Below, piece after piece: positions 1 to 8,404 of a stretch of DNA of 64,000 bases. A model generated the notes under the pieces. The model was not told the origin of the DNA. It did not search any database and saw only the letters and a program-made list of their open reading frames with translations. Within the stretch, counting starts at the first letter, position 1. Every line of letters starts with the position of its first letter. Where the stretch lies: the NCBI RefSeq assembly GCF_028369135.1, contig NZ_JAPWHW010000019.1, forward strand, positions 30,871-94,870, written 5' to 3'. The stretch is from Roseovarius sp. ZX-A-9. GTDB taxonomy: Bacteria; Pseudomonadota; Alphaproteobacteria; Rhodobacterales; Rhodobacteraceae. Both the position numbers and the translations under genes were made by a program.

Positions 1-477
1 CACGTTGGTGTAGGTCCGCTCGTAGCGGGCGCCAAGCCGTTCGGCCAATGCGATAGAGCGGGTATTGCCGGGCACGATGTTCGATGTGAGCGTGGTAAAG
101 CCCAGTTCGTCATAGGCCCATTGGCGCGCGCGTGTTGCCGCCTCACGGGCAATTCCAAGACCTTCAAACCCGTCAAAGACCACCCAGCCAAGTTCTGGCT
201 CGGGCCAGCCTTCGGGATTCCAGATGCCGGTGATGCCGCAGGGCTGGCCGGTCTCTTTCAGCTCGATGGTGAAATAGCCGTAACCGTGCAACGCCCAATG
301 CCCGATATTCAGCGCGAACCAACGCCACGCCTTTGGGCGGTCTTCTTCCACGCCAAAGCCGTCCGCTCGTACCGGATCTGTCAGAAACGCGACATATGCG
401 TCAATATCCCGAGCCTCTGGCAGGCGCAGGACAAGACGGTCGGTCTCAATCCGGTGAGAGGGGAGGGCGAGGCTCAT
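1..477 (-). CDS. GNAT-family N-acetyltransferase (RimJ/RimL type), C-terminus cut by window edge
   Basis: The frame opens at an ATG at 477 and runs off the left edge in frame, giving 159 codons. The start resembles RimJ/RimL-type acetyltransferases, with an early RIETDRLVLR strand. Further on are GWVVFDGFEGLGIAREAA, matching the acetyl-CoA-binding loop region, and SIALAERLGARY, matching the last helix of the GNAT fold. Enzymes of this type transfer acetyl from acetyl-CoA to a protein N-terminus or a small amine. The substrate cannot be told from the sequence. The gene begins five bases after the ffh stop on the same strand, so the two are probably co-transcribed. The missing C-terminus prevents a finer call. 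Confidence 0.85.
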   Translation of the reverse strand, partial: MSLALPSHRIETDRLVLRLPEARDIDAYVAFLTDPVRADGFGVEEDRPKAWRWFALNIGHWALHGYGYFTIELKETGQPCGITGIWNPEGWPEPELGWVVFDGFEGLGIAREAATRARQWAYDELGFTTLTSNIVPGNTRSIALAERLGARYERTYTNV

Positions 478-482
478 CTAAC

Positions 483-1994
483 TTATTTCTTCTTGCCGAA
501 GCCTGACAGGCCGGGGGGCAGGGTCATGCCGCCGCCGCCCAAACCGGGCAGCCCGCCGCCTGACATCTTGCCCATTTGCTTGGCGGCTGCTTCCAGCGCC
601 TTGGGGTCCATGCCTGCGGCCATCTCTTCGGGGCTGGGGCCGCCCTTGCCGAACATGCCCTTCATGGCCTGTTTCAGCATGCCGCCTTTGCCCATCTTGC
701 CCATCTTCTTCATCATGTCGCCCATCTGGCGGTGCATCTTGAGAAGCTTGTTCAGTTCGGCCACATCCTGACCGGCGCCTTTGGCAATCCGTTTCTTGCG
801 GCTGGCCTGCAAGATTTTGGGGTTGGCGCGCTCTTTCTTGGTCATCGACTGGATCATGGCGATCTGGCGCACGAGGATCTTGTCGTCAAAGCCCGCGTCC
901 TGCACCTGTTTGGCCATCTTGCCCATGCCGGGCATCATGCCCATTACGCCTTCCATGCCGCCCATCTTCTGCATCTGTTCGAGCTGCATTTTCAGGTCGT
1001 TCATGTTGAACTGACCTTTTTGGAAGCGGCGCATCATGCGCTCGGCCTGTTCGGCCTCGATGGTTTCCTGTGCCTTTTCCACGAGGCTGACGATGTCGCC
1101 CATCCCGAGGATGCGGCCCGCGATGCGTTCCGGCTCGAACGTCTCGATCGCGTCCATCTTTTCGCCCAGGCCGACGAAGCGGATGGGTTTGCCGGTGACG
1201 GCGCGCATGCTGAGCGCCGCGCCGCCGCGGCCATCGCCATCCATCCGGGTGAGGACGACGCCGGTGACGCCGATCTGGGCGTCAAACTCGGTGGCGACGT
1301 TGACCGCGTCCTGACCGGTGAGACCATCGACCACCAGCAGGGTTTCGCGCGGGTTGGCCACGTCGCGGACGGCGGCGGCCTGTGCGATCAGCTCTGCATC
1401 GATATGCAGGCGACCAGCGGTGTCGAGCATGTAGACGTCATAGCCGCCAAGGCTGGCCTGGGTCTTGGCGCGTTTGGCGATCTGGACGGGATCTTCGCCC
1501 TTGACGATGGGCAGGGTATCGACTCCAATCTGGAGGCCGAGGATCGCCAGCTGTTCCATCGCGGCCGGGCGGTTCACGTCGAGTGACGCCATCAGTACGC
1601 GCTTGCCTTCGCGTTCCTTAAGCCGTTTGGCCAGCTTGGCGGTGGTGGTGGTCTTGCCCGAGCCTTGCAGACCGACCATCAGGATCGGGGCGGGCGCATT
1701 GTCGATCTTGAGCGCGCCGGGGTCGCCCTCGCCGGTGAGGGTGGCAACCAGCGTATCGTGCACGATCTTGACGACCTGCTGGCCGGGGGTGATGGATTTC
1801 GTGACGGCCTGCCCGGTGGCCTGCTCCTGCACGTGTTTCACGAAGTCGCGGGCGACGGGCAGCGATACGTCGGCCTCGAGCAGGGCCACGCGGACCTCGC
1901 GCAGGGCGGTTTTCACGTCATCTTCGGAGAGCGCGCCCTGTTTGGTCAGGCGGTCGAAGACGCCAGAGAGGCGTTCGGACAGATTTTCAAACAT
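483..1994 (-). CDS. ffh: Signal recognition particle protein Ffh
   Basis: This is a 503-residue SRP GTPase that binds signal sequences of nascent membrane proteins and 4.5S RNA and docks with FtsY. The N domain covers about residues 1-90. The G domain carries the P-loop GLQGSGKTTTTAK near 108-120, DTAGR at 191-195 and TRMDGDGRGGAALS near 249-262. The methionine-rich M domain follows from about 320, with many MGGM/MGMMPGMGK runs. Length matches the family. The start is supported by AAGGAG nine bases upstream and by a sigma-70-like promoter at 2039-2067. An acetyltransferase gene follows within five bases. The long open frames on the opposite strand are shadows of this GC-rich gene. Confidence 0.98.
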   Translation of the reverse strand: MFENLSERLSGVFDRLTKQGALSEDDVKTALREVRVALLEADVSLPVARDFVKHVQEQATGQAVTKSITPGQQVVKIVHDTLVATLTGEGDPGALKIDNAPAPILMVGLQGSGKTTTTAKLAKRLKEREGKRVLMASLDVNRPAAMEQLAILGLQIGVDTLPIVKGEDPVQIAKRAKTQASLGGYDVYMLDTAGRLHIDAELIAQAAAVRDVANPRETLLVVDGLTGQDAVNVATEFDAQIGVTGVVLTRMDGDGRGGAALSMRAVTGKPIRFVGLGEKMDAIETFEPERIAGRILGMGDIVSLVEKAQETIEAEQAERMMRRFQKGQFNMNDLKMQLEQMQKMGGMEGVMGMMPGMGKMAKQVQDAGFDDKILVRQIAMIQSMTKKERANPKILQASRKKRIAKGAGQDVAELNKLLKMHRQMGDMMKKMGKMGKGGMLKQAMKGMFGKGGPSPEEMAAGMDPKALEAAAKQMGKMSGGGLPGLGGGGMTLPPGLSGFGKKK

Positions 1995-2038
1995 CTCAAG
2001 GGCTCCTTATGCCGCTTTGCCCAAATTATGGCCCCCCG

Positions 2039-2067
2039 AGAATAGGAAGGACCGGCCCAAATGCCAA
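2039..2067 (-). promoter_or_regulatory. Candidate sigma-70 promoter of ffh
   Basis: Read leftward, TTGGCA (2062-2067) is followed by a 17-base spacer and TATTCT (2039-2044), about 45 bases before the ffh start. Spacing is ideal and both boxes are close to consensus. It is placed by pattern only. Confidence 0.5.
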
Positions 2068-2566
2068 TGTCCCCCGTGGGCGCAACGCGCTGACGGAGGG
2101 CGATCCCGGCCAAACGGCCATGGGACCGGAAGTTTTGACGGACTCCCGGAGTTGCGCGGCTTTTATGTCGAGGGGCGGGGGTGAGTCAAGCCCACGTCCA
2201 AGTGCGGGAGGGGGCTGCGTTGGGGGCTCGCTTTGGTTGGGAGGTGTGGTGGCTGTCAGTTCGAAGTGGACATGGATGTCCTACAGCTCAACGCGGAAAC
2301 CAGACCTTCGCCGCGTCTGGCGAGAACGGCGGCGATACGCAGATTTGGGCTGTTGCCATAAATCCTCGTCAATACGGTGGTCCTATTTTTGGGTTTGTCT
2401 TTTCAGCCCTGAATTCGTGAAATTTGCCAGAGATACGCCTTTTCCCTTGTTTCCTCAGAAAGTTTTACCCATATTTATCTCATGAGACACGCGGGGGCGC
2501 CCTGCGGAATAGTCGAAACCAATAATCAATAAGAACAAATGAGCCGCAAAGGCCCGAACAGGAGAC
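2068..2566. other. Intergenic region without a convincing gene
   Basis: About 500 bases separate the ffh promoter from the toxin-antitoxin pair. Overlapping open frames exist on the plus strand, including a 29-codon frame at 2272-2361, but none has a family resemblance I recognise or a good ribosome-binding site. GC falls towards the right, where the antitoxin promoter is expected. I see no tRNA, repeat or clear hairpin. Confidence 0.5.
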
Positions 2567-2956
2567 ATGAGTGTGAGAGAGGCTACCATAAATGGCGCTC
2601 AGAGTGACGAGCGCGAACGTATCGTGACGTCTGCATTATGCAAAGCCGTTCGGAAACTAGGTTTCACCCAAGCAGAGTTGGCAGACATTCTGGGCGTAAG
2701 CAAATCAACCGCATCCCGTATCATGAGTGGGACACACATACTGAAAGAAAATCAGAAAGATTATGAGATCGCAGTGATATTCTTGAGGATCTTTCGTTCC
2801 CTTGACGCCATTACAGGCGGTGAAGATCGTGTGAATTTGAGCTGGATGCGCAATGAAAACACGGCTTTGAGCGGCGTACCTGCTGCTATGGTCAAAAACC
2901 TGACGGGACTGATGAATGTCGTTACCTACTTGGACGCTCAACGAGCTAAGATCTGA
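2567..2956 (+). CDS. Xre/MbcA/ParS-type antitoxin (DUF2384) of a RES toxin module
   Basis: This 129-residue protein has an Xre-like helix-turn-helix (about residues 30-60, FTQAELADILGVSKSTASRI). A C-terminal segment (LSWMRNENTALSGVPAAM, then a final helix) matches the toxin-binding MbcA/ParS/Xre domain. Antitoxins of this family bind the cognate RES enzyme, block its active site and autorepress the operon. AACAGGAG lies just upstream of the ATG. The last 41 bases overlap the RES gene in another frame, the usual arrangement. GC is lower than in neighbouring core genes, which fits horizontal acquisition. The assignment rests on the domain pattern together with the partner gene. Confidence 0.88.
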   Translation: MSVREATINGAQSDERERIVTSALCKAVRKLGFTQAELADILGVSKSTASRIMSGTHILKENQKDYEIAVIFLRIFRSLDAITGGEDRVNLSWMRNENTALSGVPAAMVKNLTGLMNVVTYLDAQRAKI

Positions 2957-3632
2957 GGCAAGGCCGTGGGAAGGGAAAGCTTGGCGGCTGGTTGAAGCCC
3001 AAAATATCATCTCAACACGCAAACTTGTTGAGAACGTGCACGAGCAGAATATCCTTGACGAAATTCTGGACGAGAGCAAACCAAGGGTACCAGAATCCTG
3101 TCGGCATTTAAATTTCCTTTTGTTTACGCCGTTTCGCTATCGGCCCTACCCACATGGTTCGCGCTTTCGTCCAGCTGGCGTGACGGACGGTGTCTTTTAT
3201 GCTGCGCAGGAATATGAAACTGCCGTTGCGGAGTTGGCGCACTATCGAATGAAGTTCTACCAAGACAGCCCCGGTCTTGAGGCACCGGGCAGCGCGCCAG
3301 AGTACACAGCGTTCCAAGTAGATGTGAAAACGCCATTCGCACTCGACCTGACCGCCGATCCATTCGTTCAGTACGAAGAGGTTTGGACCCGTCATACGGA
3401 TTACGGCCCATGCCAAGCTCTTGCGAAGACGGCCCGTGAGGCCGGTGTCGAAGTTATCCTTTCACGCTCGGTGCGCGATCAGCATGGCCGCAAGAACGTG
3501 AACATATTGTCCTGTGCGGCCTTTGCGAAACCCAACCCACTCCAAGTGCAAACCTGGCGTATTTTGGCAAACGGCGAGAGCGCAACAGCATATTGTCGAT
3601 CTCCAAAAACGGTCCTTGAATTTGCCGCGTGA
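2916..3632 (+). CDS. RES-domain toxin (NAD+-degrading family)
   Basis: This is a 238-residue protein with a RES domain. Visible landmarks are FRYRPYPHGSRFRPAG (conserved Arg), GVFYAAQEYETAVAELAHYR (Tyr and Glu) and VILSRSVRDQHGRKNVNILS (Ser). Characterised RES toxins are NAD+ glycohydrolases or phosphorylases that deplete NAD+ when free of the Xre antitoxin. The ATG at 2916 overlaps the antitoxin gene by 41 bases, which suggests coupled translation. The protein is longer than the shortest RES proteins and belongs to the type with an extra N-terminal segment. All key residues appear present, so it is probably functional. No mobile element flanks it. Confidence 0.85.
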   Translation: MSLPTWTLNELRSEARPWEGKAWRLVEAQNIISTRKLVENVHEQNILDEILDESKPRVPESCRHLNFLLFTPFRYRPYPHGSRFRPAGVTDGVFYAAQEYETAVAELAHYRMKFYQDSPGLEAPGSAPEYTAFQVDVKTPFALDLTADPFVQYEEVWTRHTDYGPCQALAKTAREAGVEVILSRSVRDQHGRKNVNILSCAAFAKPNPLQVQTWRILANGESATAYCRSPKTVLEFAA

Positions 3633-3978
3633 GCGCATAAGGCGCATTTCGAAGGTCACATTATCGGCCGTGTTGATTGATTGCTTAACCACGAGTCAAA
3701 CGTCTTCCCAAACCATCATTGGCAAGGTTAGGATCGCAGCGCGGACTTCCCAAATCCCGCTCCCCGCGCCTTGTCACCATCGGAGCAAGACGTAGCCTTG
3801 ATCAAACCCGGTTCCTCACCGCCACAACCTGTATCTTCGGGCTGCCATATCTCCGGCACCATCTGAAAACCCGCGCTAGCGGGACGGTTTGTGTGGCTGG
3901 CCGCGGGAAATAAACTTGCATTTTCGAACCAATAGGCGAGAACTGATGTGGGTATGTTAACAGTCGCACAGAGCAAAG
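3633..3978. other. Intergenic region between RES toxin and lysR
   Basis: There are 346 bases without a credible gene. Small frames on both strands lack ribosome-binding sites and family features. I find no strong hairpin with a T-run after the toxin gene. The right end should contain the LysR promoter and operator, but I cannot place them with confidence. Confidence 0.45.
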
Positions 3979-4860
3979 ATGGACAACTGGGACGAGATCA
4001 GAACCGCCTTTAACGTGGCGCGGGTGGGCACTGTCAGCGGTGCGGCCGAGGTGCTGGGCGTGCATCATGCGACCGTGATCCGTCATATCGACGCGCTGGA
4101 GGAACGGCTGGGGGTACGGCTGTTCCAGCGGCATGCGCGGGGCTATACGCCCACTGACGCGGGTGAGGACCTGTTGCGCGTGGCGCAGGCGACGGATGAG
4201 CAGTTTGCACAGCTTGCGGGGCGGATCAAGGGGCAGGGTGATGCTGTCTCGGGCGAGCTTGTGGTGACGTCGCTGGGCGGGCTGGGCCATCTGATCGTGC
4301 CGGTTCTGGCCGGGTTCCAGCGCGCCTATCCCGACATCATCGTGCGCTACCTGACCGGCGACCGGCTGTTTCGGTTGGAATACGGCGAGGCGCATGTGGC
4401 CATCCGCGCGGGCAACGCGCCCGATCAGCCGGACAATGTCGTGCAACAGTTCTTTCGCCAGCCCATCGCGCTGTTTGCCAGCGAGACCTATATCGCCGAG
4501 CATGGCATGCCGGGCAGCGTTGCGGATTTTGCCGGGCACCGCTTTGTCAGTGCCGATGATCCCAAATCGCGCGCGCCCTTCGCCCGCTGGCTGCGCGAAA
4601 ACGTGCCCGCAGAGGCGATCGTGTTTCGCAGTGGCGACGTACATGCGCTGCGCCGGGCGATTGCAGAGGGGGCGGGCATCGGTTTCATGTCGCGCCTGCA
4701 GGCCGCCGAAATGCAGGGGCTGGTCGAGGTTCACCCGCCGCTGGAGGAATGGTCGACGCCGCTCTGGCTGGTGACGCATATGGACCTGCACCGCACGACC
4801 AAGGTGCAGGCGTTCCTGGGATTTCTGAAAGACCATGCGAAAGCCTGGGCGAGCGTATGA
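3979..4860 (+). CDS. LysR-family transcriptional regulator
   Basis: This is a 293-residue LysR-type regulator. The N-terminal winged helix-turn-helix (about 1-65) contains GTVSGAAEVLGVHHATVIRH and LGVRLFQRHARGYTPT. The remainder is the periplasmic-binding-like effector domain, with GELVVTSLGGLGHLIVPVL near residue 90. Such proteins bind an inducer and regulate neighbouring genes. Here the stop overlaps the start of an EamA exporter by four bases (ATGA), so the exporter is a likely target and the two form one transcript. The 404-codon frame on the opposite strand is a GC-driven shadow. The effector is unknown. Confidence 0.95.
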   Translation: MDNWDEIRTAFNVARVGTVSGAAEVLGVHHATVIRHIDALEERLGVRLFQRHARGYTPTDAGEDLLRVAQATDEQFAQLAGRIKGQGDAVSGELVVTSLGGLGHLIVPVLAGFQRAYPDIIVRYLTGDRLFRLEYGEAHVAIRAGNAPDQPDNVVQQFFRQPIALFASETYIAEHGMPGSVADFAGHRFVSADDPKSRAPFARWLRENVPAEAIVFRSGDVHALRRAIAEGAGIGFMSRLQAAEMQGLVEVHPPLEEWSTPLWLVTHMDLHRTTKVQAFLGFLKDHAKAWASV

Positions 4861-5750
4861 CGCGGGTTTTGGCCGGGCATCTGGCGATGCTGTGTTTTTC
4901 GGGGCTGATTGCGGGGTCGTTCGCGCTGGGGTCGATGGCCGCCGTTCATATCGCGCCCACGGCCCTGAATGCCGTGCGTTTCGCGATCGCGGCGGTGATC
5001 GTCGGCGTGGCGGCACTGGCCACCCACGGGCTGCCGCGCACGGCCCTCGTGGCGCCGTGGCGATACCTTGTGCTGGGCGGGCTGATGGGCATCTATTTCG
5101 TGCTGATGTTCGAGGGGTTGAAGACCGCGCCGCCGGTATCGGCAGCGGCGGTGTTCACCCTGACGCCGCTGTTCTCGGGTGCGGCGGGCTATCTGCTGCT
5201 GCGGCAGATCACGACCCGGCGCATGGTGCTGGCGCTGAGCGTGGGCGCGGTGGGTGCGCTCTGGGTGATCTTTCGCGCTGACCTGTCGGCACTGCTGGCC
5301 TTCGAGATCGGGCGCGGCGAAGTGATCTATTTCTGGGGTTGCATCGCACATGCGCTTTATACGCCGCTGGTGCGCAAGCTGAACCGTGGTGAGCCGCCGG
5401 TCGTGTTCTCGTTCGGCACGCTGGTGGCGGCGGCGGTGATCCTTATGGTTGCCGGAGCGGGCGATATCGCGGCGACGGATTGGACCGCGCTGCCCGGCAT
5501 CGTCTGGATCACGCTGATCTATGTGGCGGTGTTTGCCAGCGCGGCCTCATTCGTGCTGCTGCAATTCGCCTCGCTGCGCCTGCCGAGCGCCAAGGTGATG
5601 GCCTATACCTATCTCACGCCCAGCTGGGTGTTGCTGTGGCAGGCAGCCCTTGGCCATGACCTGCCGCCGGTTCTGGTGCTGGTGGGGCTGGGCTTGACCA
5701 TCGTGGCACTGCTGTTGTTGCTGAAGGACGAGGAAGCCGGCATCGCCTGA
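4857..5750 (+). CDS. EamA/RhaT-family drug/metabolite transporter
   Basis: This 297-residue inner-membrane protein has about ten hydrophobic helices arranged as two EamA repeats. The first includes HIAPTALNAVRFAIAAVIVG and TAPPVSAAAVFTLTPLFSG. The second ends in LPSAKVMAYTYLTPSW. The family exports metabolites, amino acids or drugs by proton exchange, and the substrate is not deducible. The start at 4857 is chosen because it overlaps the lysR stop as ATGA and gives the usual family length. An earlier in-frame ATG would add 36 residues translated from lysR. Regulation by the upstream LysR protein is likely. Confidence 0.92.
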   Translation: MTRVLAGHLAMLCFSGLIAGSFALGSMAAVHIAPTALNAVRFAIAAVIVGVAALATHGLPRTALVAPWRYLVLGGLMGIYFVLMFEGLKTAPPVSAAAVFTLTPLFSGAAGYLLLRQITTRRMVLALSVGAVGALWVIFRADLSALLAFEIGRGEVIYFWGCIAHALYTPLVRKLNRGEPPVVFSFGTLVAAAVILMVAGAGDIAATDWTALPGIVWITLIYVAVFASAASFVLLQFASLRLPSAKVMAYTYLTPSWVLLWQAALGHDLPPVLVLVGLGLTIVALLLLLKDEEAGIA

Positions 5751-5769
5751 CCGGGGGACAGGGGGCGTA

Positions 5770-7105
5770 TTACCGGCATTCTATGAACACGGTGATGTCG
5801 GAGGCATGTGCGCCCAGTTCCACGGGTGTCGGAATATCGCCCGGTGTGCCGATGGTAATCGGAATCGTGTTCTGGGCGAGAAAGAGCTTGGCGATTTCCC
5901 CACGTACGGCGAAGTTCACGTTTTCGGGGACAGAGCCTGTCGCCTCCTGCACGAAGTCCTGTCACAGCTTGGCGACGACCACGCCGACGACCAGGCCGGC
6001 ACTGTCGATCAGCGGGCCGCCGGAATTGCCTGCCTGTACGGCTGCGGAAATCTGCATGTTGAAGGCGTCGCCCCGGATTCCCTTGAGTGATGACACCACC
6101 CCGCGCGTCACGTTGAGACCGTCAAGCACGCTGCTCAGCGGGTAGCCTGCCACCAGCACGTCGGAATTGAGTTGCGCAGGCGCAGTTTTCGACGACATGT
6201 GAGTTGGTCAGGATGTCGCCGTGCGGGTTCACGACAAAGCCCGTGCCGCTGCTGGCGGTGGTGGTTTCGGGCCGGGCGGCGCTGACGCTGGGCGCCTCGG
6301 GGACAGGTTCGGGGATGGGTTTCGTGTCCTAGTCGCCAATTCCCAGATGCAGGTTCACGATGCGGTCAAGCATGCCATCTTTGGAATGCTCGATAGGCGC
6401 GCGCCGCCCCGGTGCGAGGCTGGCCGCCACCGCGTTCAGAAGGCCCTGATCGGTCTGTGCCGCCGACAGGATGATCGTGGTCCACCCGCTGTCTACATAG
6501 TCCGACCGGATATAGAGCAGCCGATTGTTCCCGCGGGTCGAGGTGATCCAGGTCCCGTCCCGGCGGACGGTATAGGGCGTGTCGTCGGCAGGCTGATCCA
6601 GGCCGAACGCGTGGTGGGATTTGACCCCCGCCAGATCCGTCCGGCTCGCGGCGATGGCAAGCGAGCTGCGGGTATGGTGCCAGTTCTCGAACGAGCCGCT
6701 GTCCGGCTCCTCGTAGTAGGCAATGTGCGGGAACAGCAGCGACATGCCGTAAGTCTTGAGGTAATCCATGTCCCAGCCGCTGAACGCGATGCGCTTGCTC
6801 ATTCCGAGCGATAGCTCGGCAAGGTGGTCATTGATCGGCGCGGTATCGAAACGCTCATAGCTGTAGCGCGTGAGTGCCTTGCGGCTGCCGGCGCCCCACT
6901 GACCGTCCAGCAAGCCGACATACAGGTTCTCGAAGGCGAGTGCCATCTGAAGGTACCGTTTGTCATCGGTGGTCAGCTGACTGATCTGGACCGGTTCGAA
7001 AAGGACGCTTTTACTGGCGTCAGTTTAGTCCGCCCTTGCCGGCAACGGGGCAAAGGCAACCGCCAACAGCAGGCATAGGGTGAAAACGAAACTTGGCAAT
7101 CGCAT
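5770..7105 (-). pseudogene. Broken secreted trypsin-like (S1C) serine protease
   Basis: Read leftward from an ATG at 7105, a clear signal peptide (MRLPSFVFTLCLLLAVAFA, ending ARAD) is followed at once by TAA (7025-7027). The same frame continues through a plausible N-terminal region (VGLLDGQWGAGSRKALTRYS) to TAG (6329-6331), then to SGTGFVVNPHGDILTNSHVV, which carries the catalytic His. Near 6180 the frame shifts and the segment that should hold the catalytic Asp is missing. It resumes as LNSDVLVAGYPLS and VQAGNSGGPLIDSAG with the catalytic Ser, meets TGA (5962-5964), then runs to its natural end at 5770. Three nonsense codons plus an internal deletion make it non-functional. Confidence 0.9.
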
Positions 7106-7311
7106 GAAACTCTCCGTCTTGCTTGAACGGCGCGAATATTTGGCCGACAGGCGCGCGGCGTCAAGTCCCAGGGGCGCGGCCGGGGCGATCCTGATTTGTA
7201 TAGCTCTGGTGCCGCTCTTGTCTGTCGGTTGTGCGTCGGATCTGGCTGCCCATGGGAACCAAATCGGCGGCTGCGCAGTTAAACTGTGACAATCAAGGAG
7301 AGGAAACCCAA

Positions 7312-7380
7312 ATGCGTAGTATTATTTATCTTGTCGGCCTCGTCGTCATCGTTCTGGCCATCGTGCAATTCGTGCTGTGA
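7312..7380 (+). CDS. 22-residue single-helix membrane peptide
   Basis: A strong ribosome-binding site (AAGGAGAGG, eight bases upstream) precedes ATG and 22 codons encoding Met-Arg-Ser followed by an almost wholly hydrophobic helix (IIYLVGLVVIVLAIVQFVL). It should be one transmembrane helix with a short cytoplasmic N-terminus. I recall similar short MRSIIYLVGL-type proteins in related genomes, but their function is not known to me. It lies between the remains of the protease on the opposite strand and arsR on the opposite strand, so it is transcribed alone. The small size limits confidence. Confidence 0.6.
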   Translation: MRSIIYLVGLVVIVLAIVQFVL

Positions 7381-7384
7381 CGCC

Positions 7385-7720
7385 CTATTCGTAGGGCTCT
7401 TCGTTCAGTTCGGCCTTCAGGAACCTTTCAAAGGCGTCGAGGTTCACCGGTTCGAACTGGCCAAAGCCCTGCATCCAGACTGACGCGGCTTTCAGCGCGC
7501 CCGGCTCCAGCTTGCACCATTTCACACGCCCGCGCCGCTCTTGCGAGATCAGGCCGGCGCGGCTGAGGATGTTGAGGTGTTTGGATATGGCTGCAAGGCT
7601 CATCTCGAACGGTTCTGCCACATCGGTCACGGCCATGTCATCCTCGAGCAGCATCGCGAGGATGGCGCGGCGCGTGGGGTCCGCAAGGGCGGCAAAGACT
7701 AGGTCGAGCGGGTCGGTCAT
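7385..7720 (-). CDS. ArsR-family winged-helix transcriptional regulator
   Basis: This is a 111-residue ArsR/SmtB-fold repressor. LVFAALADPTRRAILAML is the typical first helix, followed by EPFEMSLAAISKHLNILSRAGLI as the recognition helix-turn-helix and a wing (RRGRVKWCKL). It lacks a metal-binding ELCVCDL motif, so it is of the type often paired with SRPBCC proteins rather than a metal sensor. No SRPBCC gene is adjacent. The ATG at 7720 gives the family start MTDPLDLVF. The upstream extension of the frame is not expected to be translated. It is divergent from the usp gene. Its operator may resemble the inverted repeat at 8260-8283, but that is inference. Confidence 0.9.
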   Translation of the reverse strand: MTDPLDLVFAALADPTRRAILAMLLEDDMAVTDVAEPFEMSLAAISKHLNILSRAGLISQERRGRVKWCKLEPGALKAASVWMQGFGQFEPVNLDAFERFLKAELNEEPYE

Positions 7721-7833
7721 GGCTCGCCCTAGCGCCTTGCGGGGCCAACCGTCAACTGCCGCGATGGCGGGCTTGATGCAACGCAAGGCGCGCGGCCGCC
7801 TCCCGGCGCAGAATGCGGCAGGGAGGACACACA

Positions 7834-8250
7834 ATGTATCATCACATCATGGTGCCGGTCGATCTGGCCGAGAAGGACCGGCTGGCGCGCGCTATCGCGG
7901 TGGCTTGCGATCTGGCAGGGCATTATGGCGCCCGCCTGACGCTGGTCAGTGTCAGTGGTGGGCTGAGTGCGGTCGTGTCGCATAACGCCGTCGAGTACGG
8001 GCGCCGGCTTGCGGATTTTGCGGCAGAGCTGTCGGCCGCGCATGACATGACCGTCGAAACCCTGAACATTCCGACCCCCGATCCCGCCGTCGATGTGGAT
8101 GGCCACCTGCGCGGGGCGATCGCCTCGCTGGGGGCCGATCTGGTGGTCACGGGCTCGCACATGCCGGGCTGGTCGGACTACATCATCGCGTCCCATAGCG
8201 GGCGGCTGGCTGCGCATGCGCCGGTCTCGGTGATGGTGGTGCGCGGCTAG
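7834..8250 (+). CDS. Universal stress protein (UspA family)
   Basis: This 138-residue protein has the UspA fold. The N-terminal strand MYHHIMVPVDLAEKDRLARA is followed by alternating strands and helices. The nucleotide-binding signature near the end reads VVTGSHMPGWSDYIIASHSG, then HAPVSVMVVR, matching the ATP-binding type of pattern (G-2x-G-9x-G-S/T) only loosely. The ATG at 7834 follows GGGAGGA at good spacing, and the in-frame ATG 21 bases upstream is not needed. Usp proteins aid survival under starvation and other stress. The gene stands alone between divergent arsR and the ATP synthase operon. Confidence 0.93.
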   Translation: MYHHIMVPVDLAEKDRLARAIAVACDLAGHYGARLTLVSVSGGLSAVVSHNAVEYGRRLADFAAELSAAHDMTVETLNIPTPDPAVDVDGHLRGAIASLGADLVVTGSHMPGWSDYIIASHSGRLAAHAPVSVMVVRG

Positions 8251-8259
8251 CGGTGGCGG

Positions 8260-8283
8260 ATACTCAACCGGATGGTTGAATAT
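8260..8283. promoter_or_regulatory. 24-bp inverted repeat, candidate operator
   Basis: ATACTCAACC (8260-8269) and GGTTGAATAT (8274-8283) form ten-base arms with one mismatch around GGAT. AACC-N4-GGTT symmetry resembles sites I recall for non-metal ArsR-type regulators. It lies just after usp and about 120 bases before the atpI promoter. There is no T-run, so it does not look like a terminator. Confidence 0.4.
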
Positions 8284-8404
8284 GTCAAAGGGGGCTGTCC
8301 GGGCGCTGCGGGTGCCGTGGGCGTGTCGCGCGAAGATTCTCGTCGGATTAAAAATCATTATAATTCAATATCTTGCGTGGTGTGATTTGCCGCGGGCAGC
8401 GCGC

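Noticed and set aside
576..1586. Long plus-strand open frame (336 codons) opposite ffh
   Set aside because: It is a GC-driven shadow: very His/Leu/Ala-rich, no family resemblance, no ribosome-binding site, and lies wholly antisense to a certain gene.
2009..2485. 158-codon plus-strand frame in the ffh-antitoxin gap
   Set aside because: Erratic composition, no ribosome-binding site, begins within the ffh promoter, and matches no family.
3802..5016. 404-codon minus-strand frame opposite lysR and the EamA start
   Set aside because: Composition is Arg/His/Gln-rich nonsense, and the opposite strand encodes two clear proteins with a coupled junction.
7080..7289. 69-codon plus-strand frame with a lipoprotein-like VGCAS
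   Set aside because: It lies antisense to the start of the protease pseudogene, has no ribosome-binding site, and its hydrophobic part is too far from the N-terminus.
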